A stretch of DNA of 64,000 nt from positions 124,001-188,000 of the forward strand of contig NZ_CP040814.1 in NCBI RefSeq assembly GCF_019443965.1, in the 5' to 3' direction. The notes below the pieces were generated by a model. It was not told the origin of the DNA, did not search any database, and was given only the letters and a program-made list of their open reading frames with translations. This DNA comes from Salinibacterium sp. M195 (lineage in GTDB: Bacteria; Actinomycetota; Actinomycetes; Actinomycetales; Microbacteriaceae). Below, in pieces: positions 1-8,482 of this stretch. The position numbers and the translations under genes are program-made. Position 1 is the stretch's first letter, and every line of letters starts with the position of its first letter.

Positions 1-765
1 ACGGATCAGCGCTTCGCGCCCGCCCAACAGGTCATCGACATCCACGAAACTCGACGCGTCATAGCGATGGTTCGAGCGAGCCGGGAAGATCGGCGTGAGG
101 TACAGCATCGTCACGCCGAGGTCGGTCAAGTGATCGAGGTGTTCGGTGATGCCGTCGAGGTCTCCCCCATAAAACTGCTTCGAGCGCCCGGGCAGCACCG
201 GGTCGACCGGTTCGTACCAGCGCGCGGCAATCGCCCACTCGGGAGCGGCGTGAGCATCGGCGGCGGCCGACCGAGCAAAACGATCGGGGAAGACCTGGTA
301 CATCACCGTCTCCGCCAACCACTCGGGGGCGGCCGGGGTTGCCAGCAGGGCAAAGTCTTCGGAATCGAGCGTCTCGATCGAGTGCAGCCCGCTCTGGTTG
401 AGCCACTCGATGCGGCCAGCATTGCCGTGCGCGGCATCAGCCAGGCTCGACGTGCTGTGACGAGGCTTCATCTCGGTCGCAACGGCGGCATCAGCTGCCT
501 CGTGCACGAGCAACCAGCGGTAGCCGTGCCGCAAATTGTCGACAACGATGTCGGCCTGCCACCAGTGCCAGCCGGCCGCGGAGCCGGTGAGGCGAGCATC
601 CGTCCAGCGCGGTTCGTGGTCGGGATTCTCGCGCACCCGCACAGCCTTCAGCGGACCGTAGCCGACCGGCACGCGAAGGCGCAGAGTGACGGTGTCGCCG
701 AGCGCGGGCGTCTGAGTGGAGACGTGCAGCGCCGAGCCATCGTGGTGCGGGAGAAGGGCATCCAT
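1..765 (-). CDS. GH13 maltodextrin-cleaving hydrolase, partial (3' part outside window)
   Basis: Only the first 255 codons lie in the window. About 135 N-terminal residues look like the beta-sandwich domain (CBM34-like) of cyclomaltodextrinases, neopullulanases and maltodextrin glucosidases. The GH13 barrel then begins with YQVFPDRF and continues to YGGDLDGI and a TMLYLTPIF strand. The catalytic residues lie beyond the edge. The ATG at 765 overlaps by one base the TAA stop of the permease upstream, so it is translationally coupled and is the last visible gene of the binding protein-permease-permease operon. Expected role: cytoplasmic cleavage of imported maltodextrins. The exact substrate cannot be told from the fragment. 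Confidence 0.85.
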   Translation of the reverse strand, partial: MDALLPHHDGSALHVSTQTPALGDTVTLRLRVPVGYGPLKAVRVRENPDHEPRWTDARLTGSAAGWHWWQADIVVDNLRHGYRWLLVHEAADAAVATEMKPRHSTSSLADAAHGNAGRIEWLNQSGLHSIETLDSEDFALLATPAAPEWLAETVMYQVFPDRFARSAAADAHAAPEWAIAARWYEPVDPVLPGRSKQFYGGDLDGITEHLDHLTDLGVTMLYLTPIFPARSNHRYDASSFVDVDDLLGGREALIR

Positions 766-1691
766 TACTTCACGCTTCCTGCGGTCAGCCCGCCGACGAT
801 GTATTTCTGCAAGAACAAGAACAGCGTCATCACAGGGATTGCGGCGAGCACAGCACCGGCGGCGAAGATGCTCCAGTTGCGGGAGAACTCTTGAGAGACG
901 AACTGGTAGAGGCCAACCGCGAGGGTCTGCTTGTCGGGATCGATGAGCACGATGCTCGCGATCACGAACTCGCTCGTGGTGCCTACAAACGACAGCAGGC
1001 CAACGACCGCCAAGATGGGAGCAACGAGGCGCAGGATGATCGTGAAAAAGATGCGCGCGTGTCCAGCGCCATCGATCTTTGCCGCTTCATCGATGGATGA
1101 CGGAACCGTGTTGAAGAACCCGTACATCAGGTAGGTGTTCACTCCGAGCGCGCCACCGAGGTAGACCATGATGAGCCCGATCTGGCTGTTGAGGCCGATC
1201 GCCGGGAAGATTTCGGAGATGCCGGAGAGCAGCAAGAATATTGCGACGACGGCGAGAAGCTGCGGAAACATCTGTACGAGCAGCAGCGTAAGTAGCCCAA
1301 CTCGACGACCGATGAACCGCATGCGCGAAAAGGCATATGCCGCGAGGGCGCCGAGGAATACGGTGCCGAGAGACGAGATTCCGCCGATCAACAGGGTGTT
1401 GCCGAACCACGCTGCGTAGGGCTGCTGGGGACGGTTGAAGAGATCGACGTAGCTGCCGAAGTTGAAGCTCGAGAAGAGCGAGTTGGCGGTGACCAGAGTG
1501 CCACCGGGGTTCAACGACGCACTAAACACGTAGAGCAGCGGGAAGGCGGCGAAGATCGACATGATCACGCCAATGATGTGACGCCAGCCGGTTTCGCGAG
1601 CCCACCGCTTGAAGGAGCGACGCGGGTGACCGACGGCGGCAGGCGGGCTCACAGCGGCATCCGACTTCTGTTCCTGAGTTGTTGTTGTCAT
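765..1691 (-). CDS. malG: Maltose/maltodextrin ABC transporter permease, MalG type
   Basis: 308 residues, an inner-membrane ABC permease of the carbohydrate uptake-1 (CUT1) class. After a charged Thr-rich N-terminus of about 35 residues come six predicted membrane segments. The EAA loop (EAAKIDGAGHARIFF, around residues 200-215), which docks with the ATPase, is intact. The length fits MalG (about 296). It starts two bases after the MalF-type stop and its own stop overlaps the next start, so it belongs to one tight operon. The sugar assignment rests on the neighbours (two GH13 enzymes and a MalE-like binding protein), not on the permease itself. Confidence 0.9.
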   Translation of the reverse strand: MTTTTQEQKSDAAVSPPAAVGHPRRSFKRWARETGWRHIIGVIMSIFAAFPLLYVFSASLNPGGTLVTANSLFSSFNFGSYVDLFNRPQQPYAAWFGNTLLIGGISSLGTVFLGALAAYAFSRMRFIGRRVGLLTLLLVQMFPQLLAVVAIFLLLSGISEIFPAIGLNSQIGLIMVYLGGALGVNTYLMYGFFNTVPSSIDEAAKIDGAGHARIFFTIILRLVAPILAVVGLLSFVGTTSEFVIASIVLIDPDKQTLAVGLYQFVSQEFSRNWSIFAAGAVLAAIPVMTLFLFLQKYIVGGLTAGSVK

Positions 1692-1692
1692 C

Positions 1693-3306
1693 TCAGTTCA
1701 ACTCCTCAAGCGACTTGGTGCGACGGAAACTGATGATTGCGATGCCCGCCACCAGAATGAAGATGATGATCGCGAACGCACTCGCGAGACCGTAGTCGCG
1801 GTTGGCTCCCACGAAGGCGACTTTGTAGACCATCGAAATCAGGATGTCCGTCGCACCAACATTCACCCCTGCGGAGACATCGCGCGGCCCACCGTTGGTG
1901 AGCATGTAGATGAGGTTGAAGTTGTTGAAGTTGAACGCGAATGACGAGATCAACAGCGGCGCTACCGACACCAGCAGCAGGGGTAGCTTCACGAATCTAA
2001 AGATGGCCCACGGCTTGGCGCCATCCACCGTCGCTGCTTCGGTGAGCTCTTCAGGAATCGCTTGCAGCGCGCCCGTCGTGACCAAGAACATGTAGGGAAA
2101 GCCGAGCCACAGGTTCACGAAGAGCACCGACCCTTTGGCCAGCCACTCGTTCGTGAGCCACGGCACTTCGGCCCCGCCCAACAGCACCGTATTGATGAAG
2201 CCAAATTCCTGGTTCATCATTCCCGCCCACACCAGTGCAGACAAGAAGCCAGGGAACGCATACGGCAAGATCATGATGATCCGGTAGTACTTGCGACTCT
2301 TCATCCGCTTGTCGTTGAAGACGATCGCCAAGAACAAACCGAGCGCGAAGGTCGTGAACACCGAGAGGAACGCGAACGCGAAGGTCCACACGGTCACGCT
2401 AATCAGCGGACCACGGATAGATTCCTCAGTGAAGGCGCGAACGAAGTTGTCGAGTCCGACCTCAATTTTCCATCCCGGCAGCAGCTCTTGGCCATTGTCG
2501 GAGGTGAAGGCGCCAGTACCGATATCGGAATAGGTGATGCCGGAGTTCTTGTCGCGCATCGTACCGGCGGCTTCGTCGTAATCAAGTGACGAGGTGTAGA
2601 GGAAGGCGCTCGACCCGTCTGGCGTGCGCAGCATGCCGTCGTTGGGGTCATCGGTGAGCGGAACGCTGATCGCCGCGATTGCGCTCTGGCGACCAAGGAT
2701 GTCTTGGAAGCCCAGGCTCGTGTAGCCAGCGAGGCCGACAGCAACGTCGCCCTCCAACTGCGCGTTGTTTACTTCCTTGAGTGGACGCTCTTCGCCACCA
2801 ATGCTCACGCTGCCGTCAGGTTCGGTGACGAGGAACGAGATCTCCCCGAGTTGTTCGAGCACGGTGAGGCGATAGTTCGGTGAATCTGCGACCCGGTTTT
2901 GTGACGAGAGCAGCAACGAATTGACGGCGTCCGCTTTTGTCGAGTTGTGACCGGTGCCGTAGTTCGTGAAAGCGATATAGCCCGAGTAAAGCAACACAAA
3001 GATCTGGAAGATCGCGAGAAAGATGAGGCCCGGCGCGAGGTACTTCGCGGGGAGCTTGCCGCGGGAGAAGTAGATCCAGTTGACGAGCAGAGTGACGGCA
3101 ACAACGAGCCCGGCCACCAGCCACGATTCGCTGCGCACGAGCACGAAGAGGGCGTAGATCGCGATCGCGTCGACGACGCCGAGACCCAGGATCTTGATGG
3201 CGACAATTTTCCAGCCACCGGCCGCGGCATCCGCAATTCTGGTCGCGCGTTTCGCGCGGGCCGACTGCCGGATGGGGCCGGGATCAGTCTCGGGGGTTGT
3301 CGTCAC
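1693..3306 (-). CDS. malF: Maltose/maltodextrin ABC transporter permease, MalF type
   Basis: 537 residues, partner of the MalG-type permease. A charged N-terminus leads into paired membrane segments (about residues 35-120). A large hydrophilic extracytoplasmic stretch (about 120-280) then matches the P2 loop that sets MalF apart from shorter CUT1 permeases. Several further membrane segments and an EAA loop (EELTEAATVDGAKPW, around 415-430) follow. In E. coli MalF the P2 loop contacts the binding protein; the same role is inferred here. A 132-base gap holding a strong hairpin separates it from the binding-protein gene upstream. Confidence 0.9.
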   Translation of the reverse strand: MTTTPETDPGPIRQSARAKRATRIADAAAGGWKIVAIKILGLGVVDAIAIYALFVLVRSESWLVAGLVVAVTLLVNWIYFSRGKLPAKYLAPGLIFLAIFQIFVLLYSGYIAFTNYGTGHNSTKADAVNSLLLSSQNRVADSPNYRLTVLEQLGEISFLVTEPDGSVSIGGEERPLKEVNNAQLEGDVAVGLAGYTSLGFQDILGRQSAIAAISVPLTDDPNDGMLRTPDGSSAFLYTSSLDYDEAAGTMRDKNSGITYSDIGTGAFTSDNGQELLPGWKIEVGLDNFVRAFTEESIRGPLISVTVWTFAFAFLSVFTTFALGLFLAIVFNDKRMKSRKYYRIIMILPYAFPGFLSALVWAGMMNQEFGFINTVLLGGAEVPWLTNEWLAKGSVLFVNLWLGFPYMFLVTTGALQAIPEELTEAATVDGAKPWAIFRFVKLPLLLVSVAPLLISSFAFNFNNFNLIYMLTNGGPRDVSAGVNVGATDILISMVYKVAFVGANRDYGLASAFAIIIFILVAGIAIISFRRTKSLEELN

Positions 3307-3348
3307 GGGGATTCTCCATTGAAGGCGTGCAGGTCAGTCGTGCGGTGC

Positions 3349-3385
3349 GAACCGGGGCTGCGTTGTGAGAACGCAGCCCCGGTTC
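3349..3385. terminator. 16-bp perfect hairpin between malE and malF
   Basis: Left arm 3349-3364 (GAACCGGGGCTGCGTT) pairs perfectly with 3370-3385 around a five-base loop. No U-run follows on the minus strand, so it does not look like a full intrinsic terminator. In binding-protein transporter operons such stems often raise binding-protein mRNA over permease mRNA by partial termination or by blocking 3' decay. That role is inferred here. Confidence 0.75.
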
Positions 3386-3438
3386 GATGGTGAAGCAAGG
3401 AAGTGGCCGCCCATTTGCAGACGGACGGCCACCGTGCG

Positions 3439-4671
3439 CTATCCAGCGATAGCGGTTTCGATGTCGCCTGACATTTTCTGCCAGAGCGAAGTTGCGTCGC
3501 CACCGTTGATGATGGCGGCTTCGGTGACACCCCAGAACTCCCAGACGGCTCCCATTGCGGGGATCGACGGCATGGGAACAGCGTTTTCACCGACGGCGCC
3601 GAATCCGGCAACGATCGGGTCTGCGCTTGCTGCTTCGAAGGATGCCGTAAGCGCTGGTGCGCGTCCGCCAACTTCGAACAGTGCGGTCTGCACTTCTTCG
3701 CTACCCATGTAGTTCACGATGAACTCGTTTGCGGCGAGCGCATTCTCGCTCTTGGAGCTGACGAAGAAGCCCTGCACTCCCACGAATGGTTGTGCCGTTT
3801 CGCCACCGGCGGAGGGGATCGGGTCAATCGCAACGTCGATTCCTGCTTCGACGGCTGCGGGCACGTTCCACGGTCCGGTCAGGTAGAAGGGCGATTCTCC
3901 GGCGATGAACTTTTCCTTGGCGAGGTCGCCCGTGATGTTGGTGTTGAGCACGCCGGCTGCACCTTGAGCGGCGAGCCAGGCCGCGAACTTGTCGCCACCG
4001 GCGTTGCCGATTTCAAGAGCATCTGCGTCGTAGCTTCCGTCAGCGGCGGTGCCGAAGACGGGCGCACCGAACGAGGTCTGGAAGGGGTACAGGTGGTATG
4101 GGTCGGCCGCTTCAGGGTCGAGCCCTACCAAGAATGGGTATTCGGTTCCGGCAGCTTTGCCCATCGTGACCATCTCGTCGAAGGTGGCTGGGGTGCTCGG
4201 CGCGAGGGCCGTGTTGCGCACGAGAGCGATGTTTTCGATCGAGTAGGGAACGCCGTAGACCTGGCCTTCGTAGCTCATGGCGGTGATGCCGACGTCTTGG
4301 AAGGCATCGGCTTTGTCGCCAAGTTCGACGGGAGCAACGACACCGTTGGTCACGAAGGTTCCGAGCCAGTCGTGAGCACCGATGACAACATCGGGGCCCT
4401 TCCCGGTGGGTACTTGCGCGATGAACTGGTCGCGAATGTCACCGAATTCTTTTTGTACAAGCTTGACCTCGACGCCGGTCTCGGCAGTGAAGTCCGCTGC
4501 GGCGTCTTTGAGCACTGCTGCGCGGTCGGCGTCGACCCATACGGTGAGTGCTTCGCCAGTTCCGGCGCCGTTATCTGCTGTGTCGGATGCTGCTGTGCAT
4601 CCGGTTAGTGCTAGCGATGCAGTAACTGTGAGTGCGCCTACGGCCCACAGTCCTTTGTTGTTCACCCTCAT
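3439..4671 (-). CDS. malE: Maltose/maltodextrin ABC transporter substrate-binding lipoprotein
   Basis: 410 residues. It has a lipoprotein signal: a short basic N-terminus, a hydrophobic core and the lipobox LTGC with Cys25 as the lipidated residue. The rest resembles MalE-type CUT1 binding proteins (DYLGTFV-like N-lobe, FLTGPWNV hinge segment, YMGSEEVQ near the C-terminus). It would bind maltose or maltodextrin outside the membrane and feed the MalF/MalG-type permeases. The start has AAAGG eight bases upstream. The promoter and a LacI-type operator lie just upstream. No ATPase gene is present in the cluster. Confidence 0.92.
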   Translation of the reverse strand: MRVNNKGLWAVGALTVTASLALTGCTAASDTADNGAGTGEALTVWVDADRAAVLKDAAADFTAETGVEVKLVQKEFGDIRDQFIAQVPTGKGPDVVIGAHDWLGTFVTNGVVAPVELGDKADAFQDVGITAMSYEGQVYGVPYSIENIALVRNTALAPSTPATFDEMVTMGKAAGTEYPFLVGLDPEAADPYHLYPFQTSFGAPVFGTAADGSYDADALEIGNAGGDKFAAWLAAQGAAGVLNTNITGDLAKEKFIAGESPFYLTGPWNVPAAVEAGIDVAIDPIPSAGGETAQPFVGVQGFFVSSKSENALAANEFIVNYMGSEEVQTALFEVGGRAPALTASFEAASADPIVAGFGAVGENAVPMPSIPAMGAVWEFWGVTEAAIINGGDATSLWQKMSGDIETAIAG

Positions 4672-4706
4672 TGGTGCTGCCTTTCGTCAGTGAAAGCATT
4701 GCAAAC

Positions 4707-4720
4707 TGCAAGCGCTTCCA
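4707..4720. promoter_or_regulatory. LacI-family operator O1 in the divergent mal promoter region
   Basis: TGCAAGCGCTTCCA is a near-perfect palindrome around the central CG, the hallmark of LacI/GalR-family operators. It lies immediately downstream of the putative -10 box of the minus-strand binding-protein gene, a position suited to repression. The LacI-type gene at 6674 is the obvious regulator. Confidence 0.8.
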
Positions 4721-4750
4721 TGTATACCTCTTGTAAACACTTTTCAGCAA
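4721..4750 (-). promoter_or_regulatory. Putative sigma70-type promoter of the malE operon
   Basis: Read on the minus strand, TTGCTG (4750-4745) and TATACA (4726-4721) are spaced by 18 bases. The operator at 4707-4720 follows directly. This is an assignment by eye; the transcription start is not known. Confidence 0.45.
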
Positions 4751-4804
4751 GTACCTCAGGGTAAAATTTCAGGTTTTTCTTGGGGAGATAAGGACACGAC
4801 GATG

Positions 4805-4818
4805 TGGAAGCGCTTAGA
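4805..4818. promoter_or_regulatory. LacI-family operator O2 upstream of the alpha-glucosidase
   Basis: TGGAAGCGCTTAGA shares the AAGCGCTT core with the operator at 4707-4720; the centres are 98 bases apart. It would fall inside the coding region if translation began at the ATG at 4802, which argues for the downstream GTG start at 4841. Confidence 0.75.
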
Positions 4819-4840
4819 TTTTGCCGAGGAAAGCGATAGT

Positions 4841-6562
4841 GTGACGGCTATGACTTCCGTTCTTTCCTGCACCGAGTGGTGGCGTTCTGCTGTGATTTAC
4901 CAGATCTACCCGCGGTCATTCGCTGACTCCAACGGTGACGGAATGGGCGATTTGTTGGGCATTCGCGACCGCCTTCCCGCGCTTACCGAGCTCGGGGTCG
5001 ACGCCATCTGGCTTTCGCCGTTCTACACCTCTCCGCAGCGGGATGCCGGCTACGACGTCGCCGATTACTGCGATGTCGACCCACTCTTCGGCACCCTTGA
5101 CGACTTCGATTCCATGACAGCGCGGGCCCACGAACTTGGGCTGAAGGTGATCGTCGACCTCGTCCCCAACCATTCCTCGAGCGACCATCGCTGGTTTCAA
5201 GAAGCTCTCGCTGCGGCGCCGGGCAGCGACGAGCGAGCTCGCTACATGTTCCGCGACGGTCGTGGCGAGAATGGCGAACTCCCGCCAAACAACTGGGAGT
5301 CGGTCTTTGGCGGCCGCGCCTGGACTCGCGTCACCGACCCCGACGGAACCCCCGGCCAGTGGTATCTGCACCTGTTCGACGCCAGCCAGCCCGACTTCGA
5401 CTGGAACAACACCTGGGTTCGACGCCAATTCGAAGACGTGCTCCGCTTCTGGCTCGACCGAGGCGTTGACGGATTCCGAGTGGATGTCGCCCACGGCATG
5501 ATCAAAGCCGACGGCCTTCCCGACTGGACTCCCCCGCTCGCGGGCGGCAGCATGGGCGGTGCGGGCACCCTCGACGCCAGCGCTTCCGCTACGGCAACCG
5601 ACGCGGCTGACGCGGCTGACGAGCTTGCCGCATCCCGCGCACCGTTCTGGGCTCAGGATGGCGTGCACGAAATTTACCGCGAATGGCGAACGATTCTGAA
5701 CGGCTACGAGGGCGATCGCATCCTCGCCGCCGAGGCGTGGGTTGACCCGTTGACCGACATGGCCAAGTGGGTGCGTCCCGACGAAATGCACCAGGCCTTC
5801 AACTTTCCGTATCTCGAGACACCCTGGGCTGCCGAGCCGCTACGTGCCGTCATCGATGCCTCGATTAGCGCGTTCACCGCCGTGGAAGCGCCGAGCACGT
5901 GGGTGCTCTCCAACCACGATGTAGTCCGTCACGCCTCCCGTCTCGCCCTGACAGCCGAAAACCCGCAAGGGCACGGCATCGGGCCCAATTCTGCTGGCCT
6001 CCCGATCCCTGAGCTCGGTCTTCGTCGCGCTCGGGCCGCCACTGCACTGATGCTTGCCCTTCCCGGCAGCGCCTACCTTTATCAGGGTGAAGAACTTGGC
6101 CTGCCCGAGGTAATTGACTTGCCTGATGAGGCCCGCGAAGACCCCACGTGGTTCCGCACTGACGGTGAACGCTACGGCCGCGACGGTTGCCGAGTTCCGA
6201 TCCCCTGGGAGGCCGACTCTCCCGCCTACGGTTTCGGACCATCGGATGCCGCGTGGTTGCCGCAACCCTCCGACTGGGCACCTCTCGCCCGCGATGCGCA
6301 AGGCAACGACAGCACTTCGACGCTCTCGCTGTATCGCCATGCTCTCGCCCTTCGCCGCGCCCACGAGCTGGGAACCGGCGAGCTTGAGTGGCTTGACACC
6401 GGCGCCGAAACCGTGCTCGGTTTACGCAATGGCGACGTACTTGTCTATGCCAACACGGGCGACACTGCCGTGACTCTCCCTGCCGGCGAAGTTCTGCTCT
6501 CGAGCGGCCCCCTCGGCGAGGCTCAACTGCCCGCAGATACGACAGTGTGGTTGCGGGCCTAG
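4841..6562 (+). CDS. Alpha-glucosidase / oligo-1,6-glucosidase, GH13
   Basis: 573 residues from the GTG at 4841, chosen because GAGGAAAG ends seven bases before it and because the upstream ATG at 4802 overlaps an operator. It opens with the GH13 signature WWRSAVIYQIYPRSF. The catalytic triad is visible: nucleophile D215 in GFRVDV, acid/base E298 in LAAEAW, and D360 in SNHD. Length and motifs fit cytoplasmic alpha-glucosidases that release glucose from malto- or isomalto-oligosaccharides. It diverges from the maltodextrin importer and is followed by the LacI regulator, so it should act on the imported sugars. An Ala-rich insertion lies near residues 240-265. Confidence 0.92.
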   Translation: MTAMTSVLSCTEWWRSAVIYQIYPRSFADSNGDGMGDLLGIRDRLPALTELGVDAIWLSPFYTSPQRDAGYDVADYCDVDPLFGTLDDFDSMTARAHELGLKVIVDLVPNHSSSDHRWFQEALAAAPGSDERARYMFRDGRGENGELPPNNWESVFGGRAWTRVTDPDGTPGQWYLHLFDASQPDFDWNNTWVRRQFEDVLRFWLDRGVDGFRVDVAHGMIKADGLPDWTPPLAGGSMGGAGTLDASASATATDAADAADELAASRAPFWAQDGVHEIYREWRTILNGYEGDRILAAEAWVDPLTDMAKWVRPDEMHQAFNFPYLETPWAAEPLRAVIDASISAFTAVEAPSTWVLSNHDVVRHASRLALTAENPQGHGIGPNSAGLPIPELGLRRARAATALMLALPGSAYLYQGEELGLPEVIDLPDEAREDPTWFRTDGERYGRDGCRVPIPWEADSPAYGFGPSDAAWLPQPSDWAPLARDAQGNDSTSTLSLYRHALALRRAHELGTGELEWLDTGAETVLGLRNGDVLVYANTGDTAVTLPAGEVLLSSGPLGEAQLPADTTVWLRA

Positions 6563-6673
6563 ACCAACACGGCGCCTAATTCCCGCGAATGGATGCCGGT
6601 CGATAGAATCAGCAACGGCGTGTTCGCTGCTGTGCAGCATCCATTCTCGTCAGAATCCAACGAAGGGCAACTG

Positions 6674-7690
6674 ATGGCCAGCATCGAAGACGTTGCCCAG
6701 CGCGCGGGAGTGTCGACGGCGACCGTATCGCGAGCGCTCAGCGGCAATGGCCCGGTATCGGCGGCTGCTCGCCTCAAGGTTACCGAGGCTGCGGCCGCTC
6801 TCGATTATGTCGTCTCGTCGAGCGCGTCGAGTTTGGCCTCGGGGCGCACCAAAAACGTTGGCCTCATGGTGCCCTACTTGACTCGCTGGTTCTTCACCTC
6901 GGTCGTCGAGGGTGCCCAACAAGCGCTGATGCGCCACGGCTATGACGTCACGCTTTACAACCTTTCTGGCAGCGTCGCTGAACGCGAAAAGGTGTTCGAC
7001 GTGTTCTTGCAACGCAAGCGCATCGACGGAATCATTACCGTTTCATTGAAGCTCTCCCCCGCTGAAGTGGAGCGGTTGCATGCCCTCGACAGGCCAGCGG
7101 TCGGGGTGGGTGGCCCGATTGAGGGTGTGCGAACGCTGACGTTAGACGATGACGCGGTGTCGAGTCTTGCTACCGGTCATTTGTTGGCGCTAGGCCATAC
7201 CAAGATTGCCCATATCGGTGGCTCTGAAGACTACGATCTCGAGTTCCACATCCCGACGAATCGACGCCACGGCTACGAAGCTGCGCTGCGCGAGGCGGGA
7301 ATCGAACCACGAGCAGAGTTCTTTGCCACCGCCGATTTCACCATTCAGGGCGGCTATCACGCGGCCAAACAGCTCCTCGGCAATCCCTTGTTGCGCCCTA
7401 CCGCGATCTTCGCTTCCTCCGACGAGATGGCGATTGGCTGCATCCTTGCCGCCCGCGATCTCGGCCTAGTGGTGCCGCGAGATATCTCCATCATGGGAAT
7501 CGATGGTCACGAACTCTCAGAATTCTTTGGGCTCACCACCGTCTCGCAGTCCCCTCAGGCCCAAGGTGAACACGCTGTCGAAATCCTGATGAACCTGCTG
7601 GTGCCGGGTAAGCATCCTGAGATTCCCGAAAACACGCCGATCGACTACGAGCTCATCGTGCGCTCAAGCACAAGTCGGCCTCCGGAGTAG
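6674..7690 (+). CDS. LacI-family transcriptional regulator of the maltodextrin locus
   Basis: 338 residues from the ATG at 6674 (GAAGGG seven bases upstream). An open frame extends back to 6593, but those residues precede the conserved N-terminus. The LacI helix-turn-helix is at the very start (IEDVAQRAGVSTATVSRALS), followed by the hinge and a periplasmic-binding-protein-like effector domain (FASSDEMAIG, GIDGHELSEFFG). It lies downstream of the alpha-glucosidase, and two LacI-type palindromes occur in the divergent promoter region. It is therefore the likely local repressor, released by maltose or a maltodextrin. Confidence 0.92.
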   Translation: MASIEDVAQRAGVSTATVSRALSGNGPVSAAARLKVTEAAAALDYVVSSSASSLASGRTKNVGLMVPYLTRWFFTSVVEGAQQALMRHGYDVTLYNLSGSVAEREKVFDVFLQRKRIDGIITVSLKLSPAEVERLHALDRPAVGVGGPIEGVRTLTLDDDAVSSLATGHLLALGHTKIAHIGGSEDYDLEFHIPTNRRHGYEAALREAGIEPRAEFFATADFTIQGGYHAAKQLLGNPLLRPTAIFASSDEMAIGCILAARDLGLVVPRDISIMGIDGHELSEFFGLTTVSQSPQAQGEHAVEILMNLLVPGKHPEIPENTPIDYELIVRSSTSRPPE

Positions 7691-7750
7691 TCGGAACGAC
7701 CGGCGCCTCAGCAGCCACACCGTTGGCCGCCGCGATCGGATGCTCGCGCT

Positions 7751-8356
7751 CTAGTCGCGCGGTTCTACGAGTCGTTGCGCTGCCTGCCGCACCGAAGCGC
7801 ACCGGGCTTCTTCACTGTCCGCGAACTCGGGGCATCCGATGGAGCGCAGCTCTGCTGGTGCACGCTCCCAGTTGCTGGCAACGGCCAACAACAGCGCAAG
7901 CAGCTCTTCTGGCTTCCACGAGCTATCGACTACACCTCGTTCTTGAGCATCACGGATGACGTCAAGCTTGTGCTTGTAACCCTCGACGCGTCCTTCCGAG
8001 AACGATCCGAGCTTCTCGGCGTCATGGAGCCAGGCCCACATAGTGACGCGTTGCGCGCTCTGGTCGTTGACGAAATAGTTGTGCAGTCGCACGGTGTACT
8101 CCACGAGGTCTGCATCGATGGGTACGGCGTGGGCGAGCCGATCGAGACCGGTCTGCATGACGTGGTCGAAGAGCGCATCTTTGTCGCCGAACCAGGCGTA
8201 GATGCGTTCTTTGCTCGCCTTCGCCGTCTCGGCGATGCGATTGATGCGCGCTCCGGCGACACCATACTCGGCGAATTCGGCCGCTGCGGCCTCTAATACG
8301 CGCTGTTTTGTTTCCCGGCCACGGAGTTGATCACGCGGCATTTCTGTTGAAACCAC
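7751..8356 (-). CDS. TetR/AcrR-family transcriptional regulator
   Basis: About 201 residues from the GTG at 8356, which has GGAGG six bases upstream; a TTG at 8359 and an ATG at 8341 are alternatives. The TetR DNA-binding domain is clear (LEAAAAEFAEYGVAGARI, then IYAWFGDKDALFDH). The C-terminal ligand domain is variable. It diverges from the DJ-1/PfpI gene. The gap holds two copies of an 18-base palindrome, so it probably represses both its own gene and the plus-strand pair. The ligand is unknown; electrophilic or oxidative stress would suit the controlled genes. Confidence 0.9.
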   Translation of the reverse strand: MVSTEMPRDQLRGRETKQRVLEAAAAEFAEYGVAGARINRIAETAKASKERIYAWFGDKDALFDHVMQTGLDRLAHAVPIDADLVEYTVRLHNYFVNDQSAQRVTMWAWLHDAEKLGSFSEGRVEGYKHKLDVIRDAQERGVVDSSWKPEELLALLLAVASNWERAPAELRSIGCPEFADSEEARCASVRQAAQRLVEPRD

Positions 8357-8370
8357 CAAACACCTCCAAA

Positions 8371-8388
8371 TCGAACCTGTTGGTTTGA
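8371..8388. promoter_or_regulatory. TetR-type operator, copy 1
   Basis: TCGAACCTGTTGGTTTGA is an imperfect palindrome. It differs from the copy at 8413-8430 only at the two central bases. Confidence 0.75.
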
Positions 8389-8412
8389 CTTAGCCTACAC
8401 GTCGACATAGTG

Positions 8413-8430
8413 TCGAACCAATTGGTTTGA
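8413..8430. promoter_or_regulatory. TetR-type operator, copy 2
   Basis: TCGAACCAATTGGTTTGA has a perfect 12-base core (AACCAATTGGTT). The centre-to-centre distance to copy 1 is 42 bases, four helical turns. A weaker related sequence (CGAGCCACCTGGTTTTG) follows at 8454-8470 beside the ribosome binding site of the DJ-1 gene. Confidence 0.78.
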
Positions 8431-8482
8431 TAAGAAACTAACCGGCTCAGTAACGAGCCACCTGGTTTTGTAAGGAGTTCGC

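Noticed and set aside
67-894. Long plus-strand open frame of 275 codons at the left edge
   Set aside because: It is the antisense shadow of the GH13 gene; the minus strand gives a continuous hydrolase with YQVFPDRF and YGGDLDGI and a start coupled to the permease stop.
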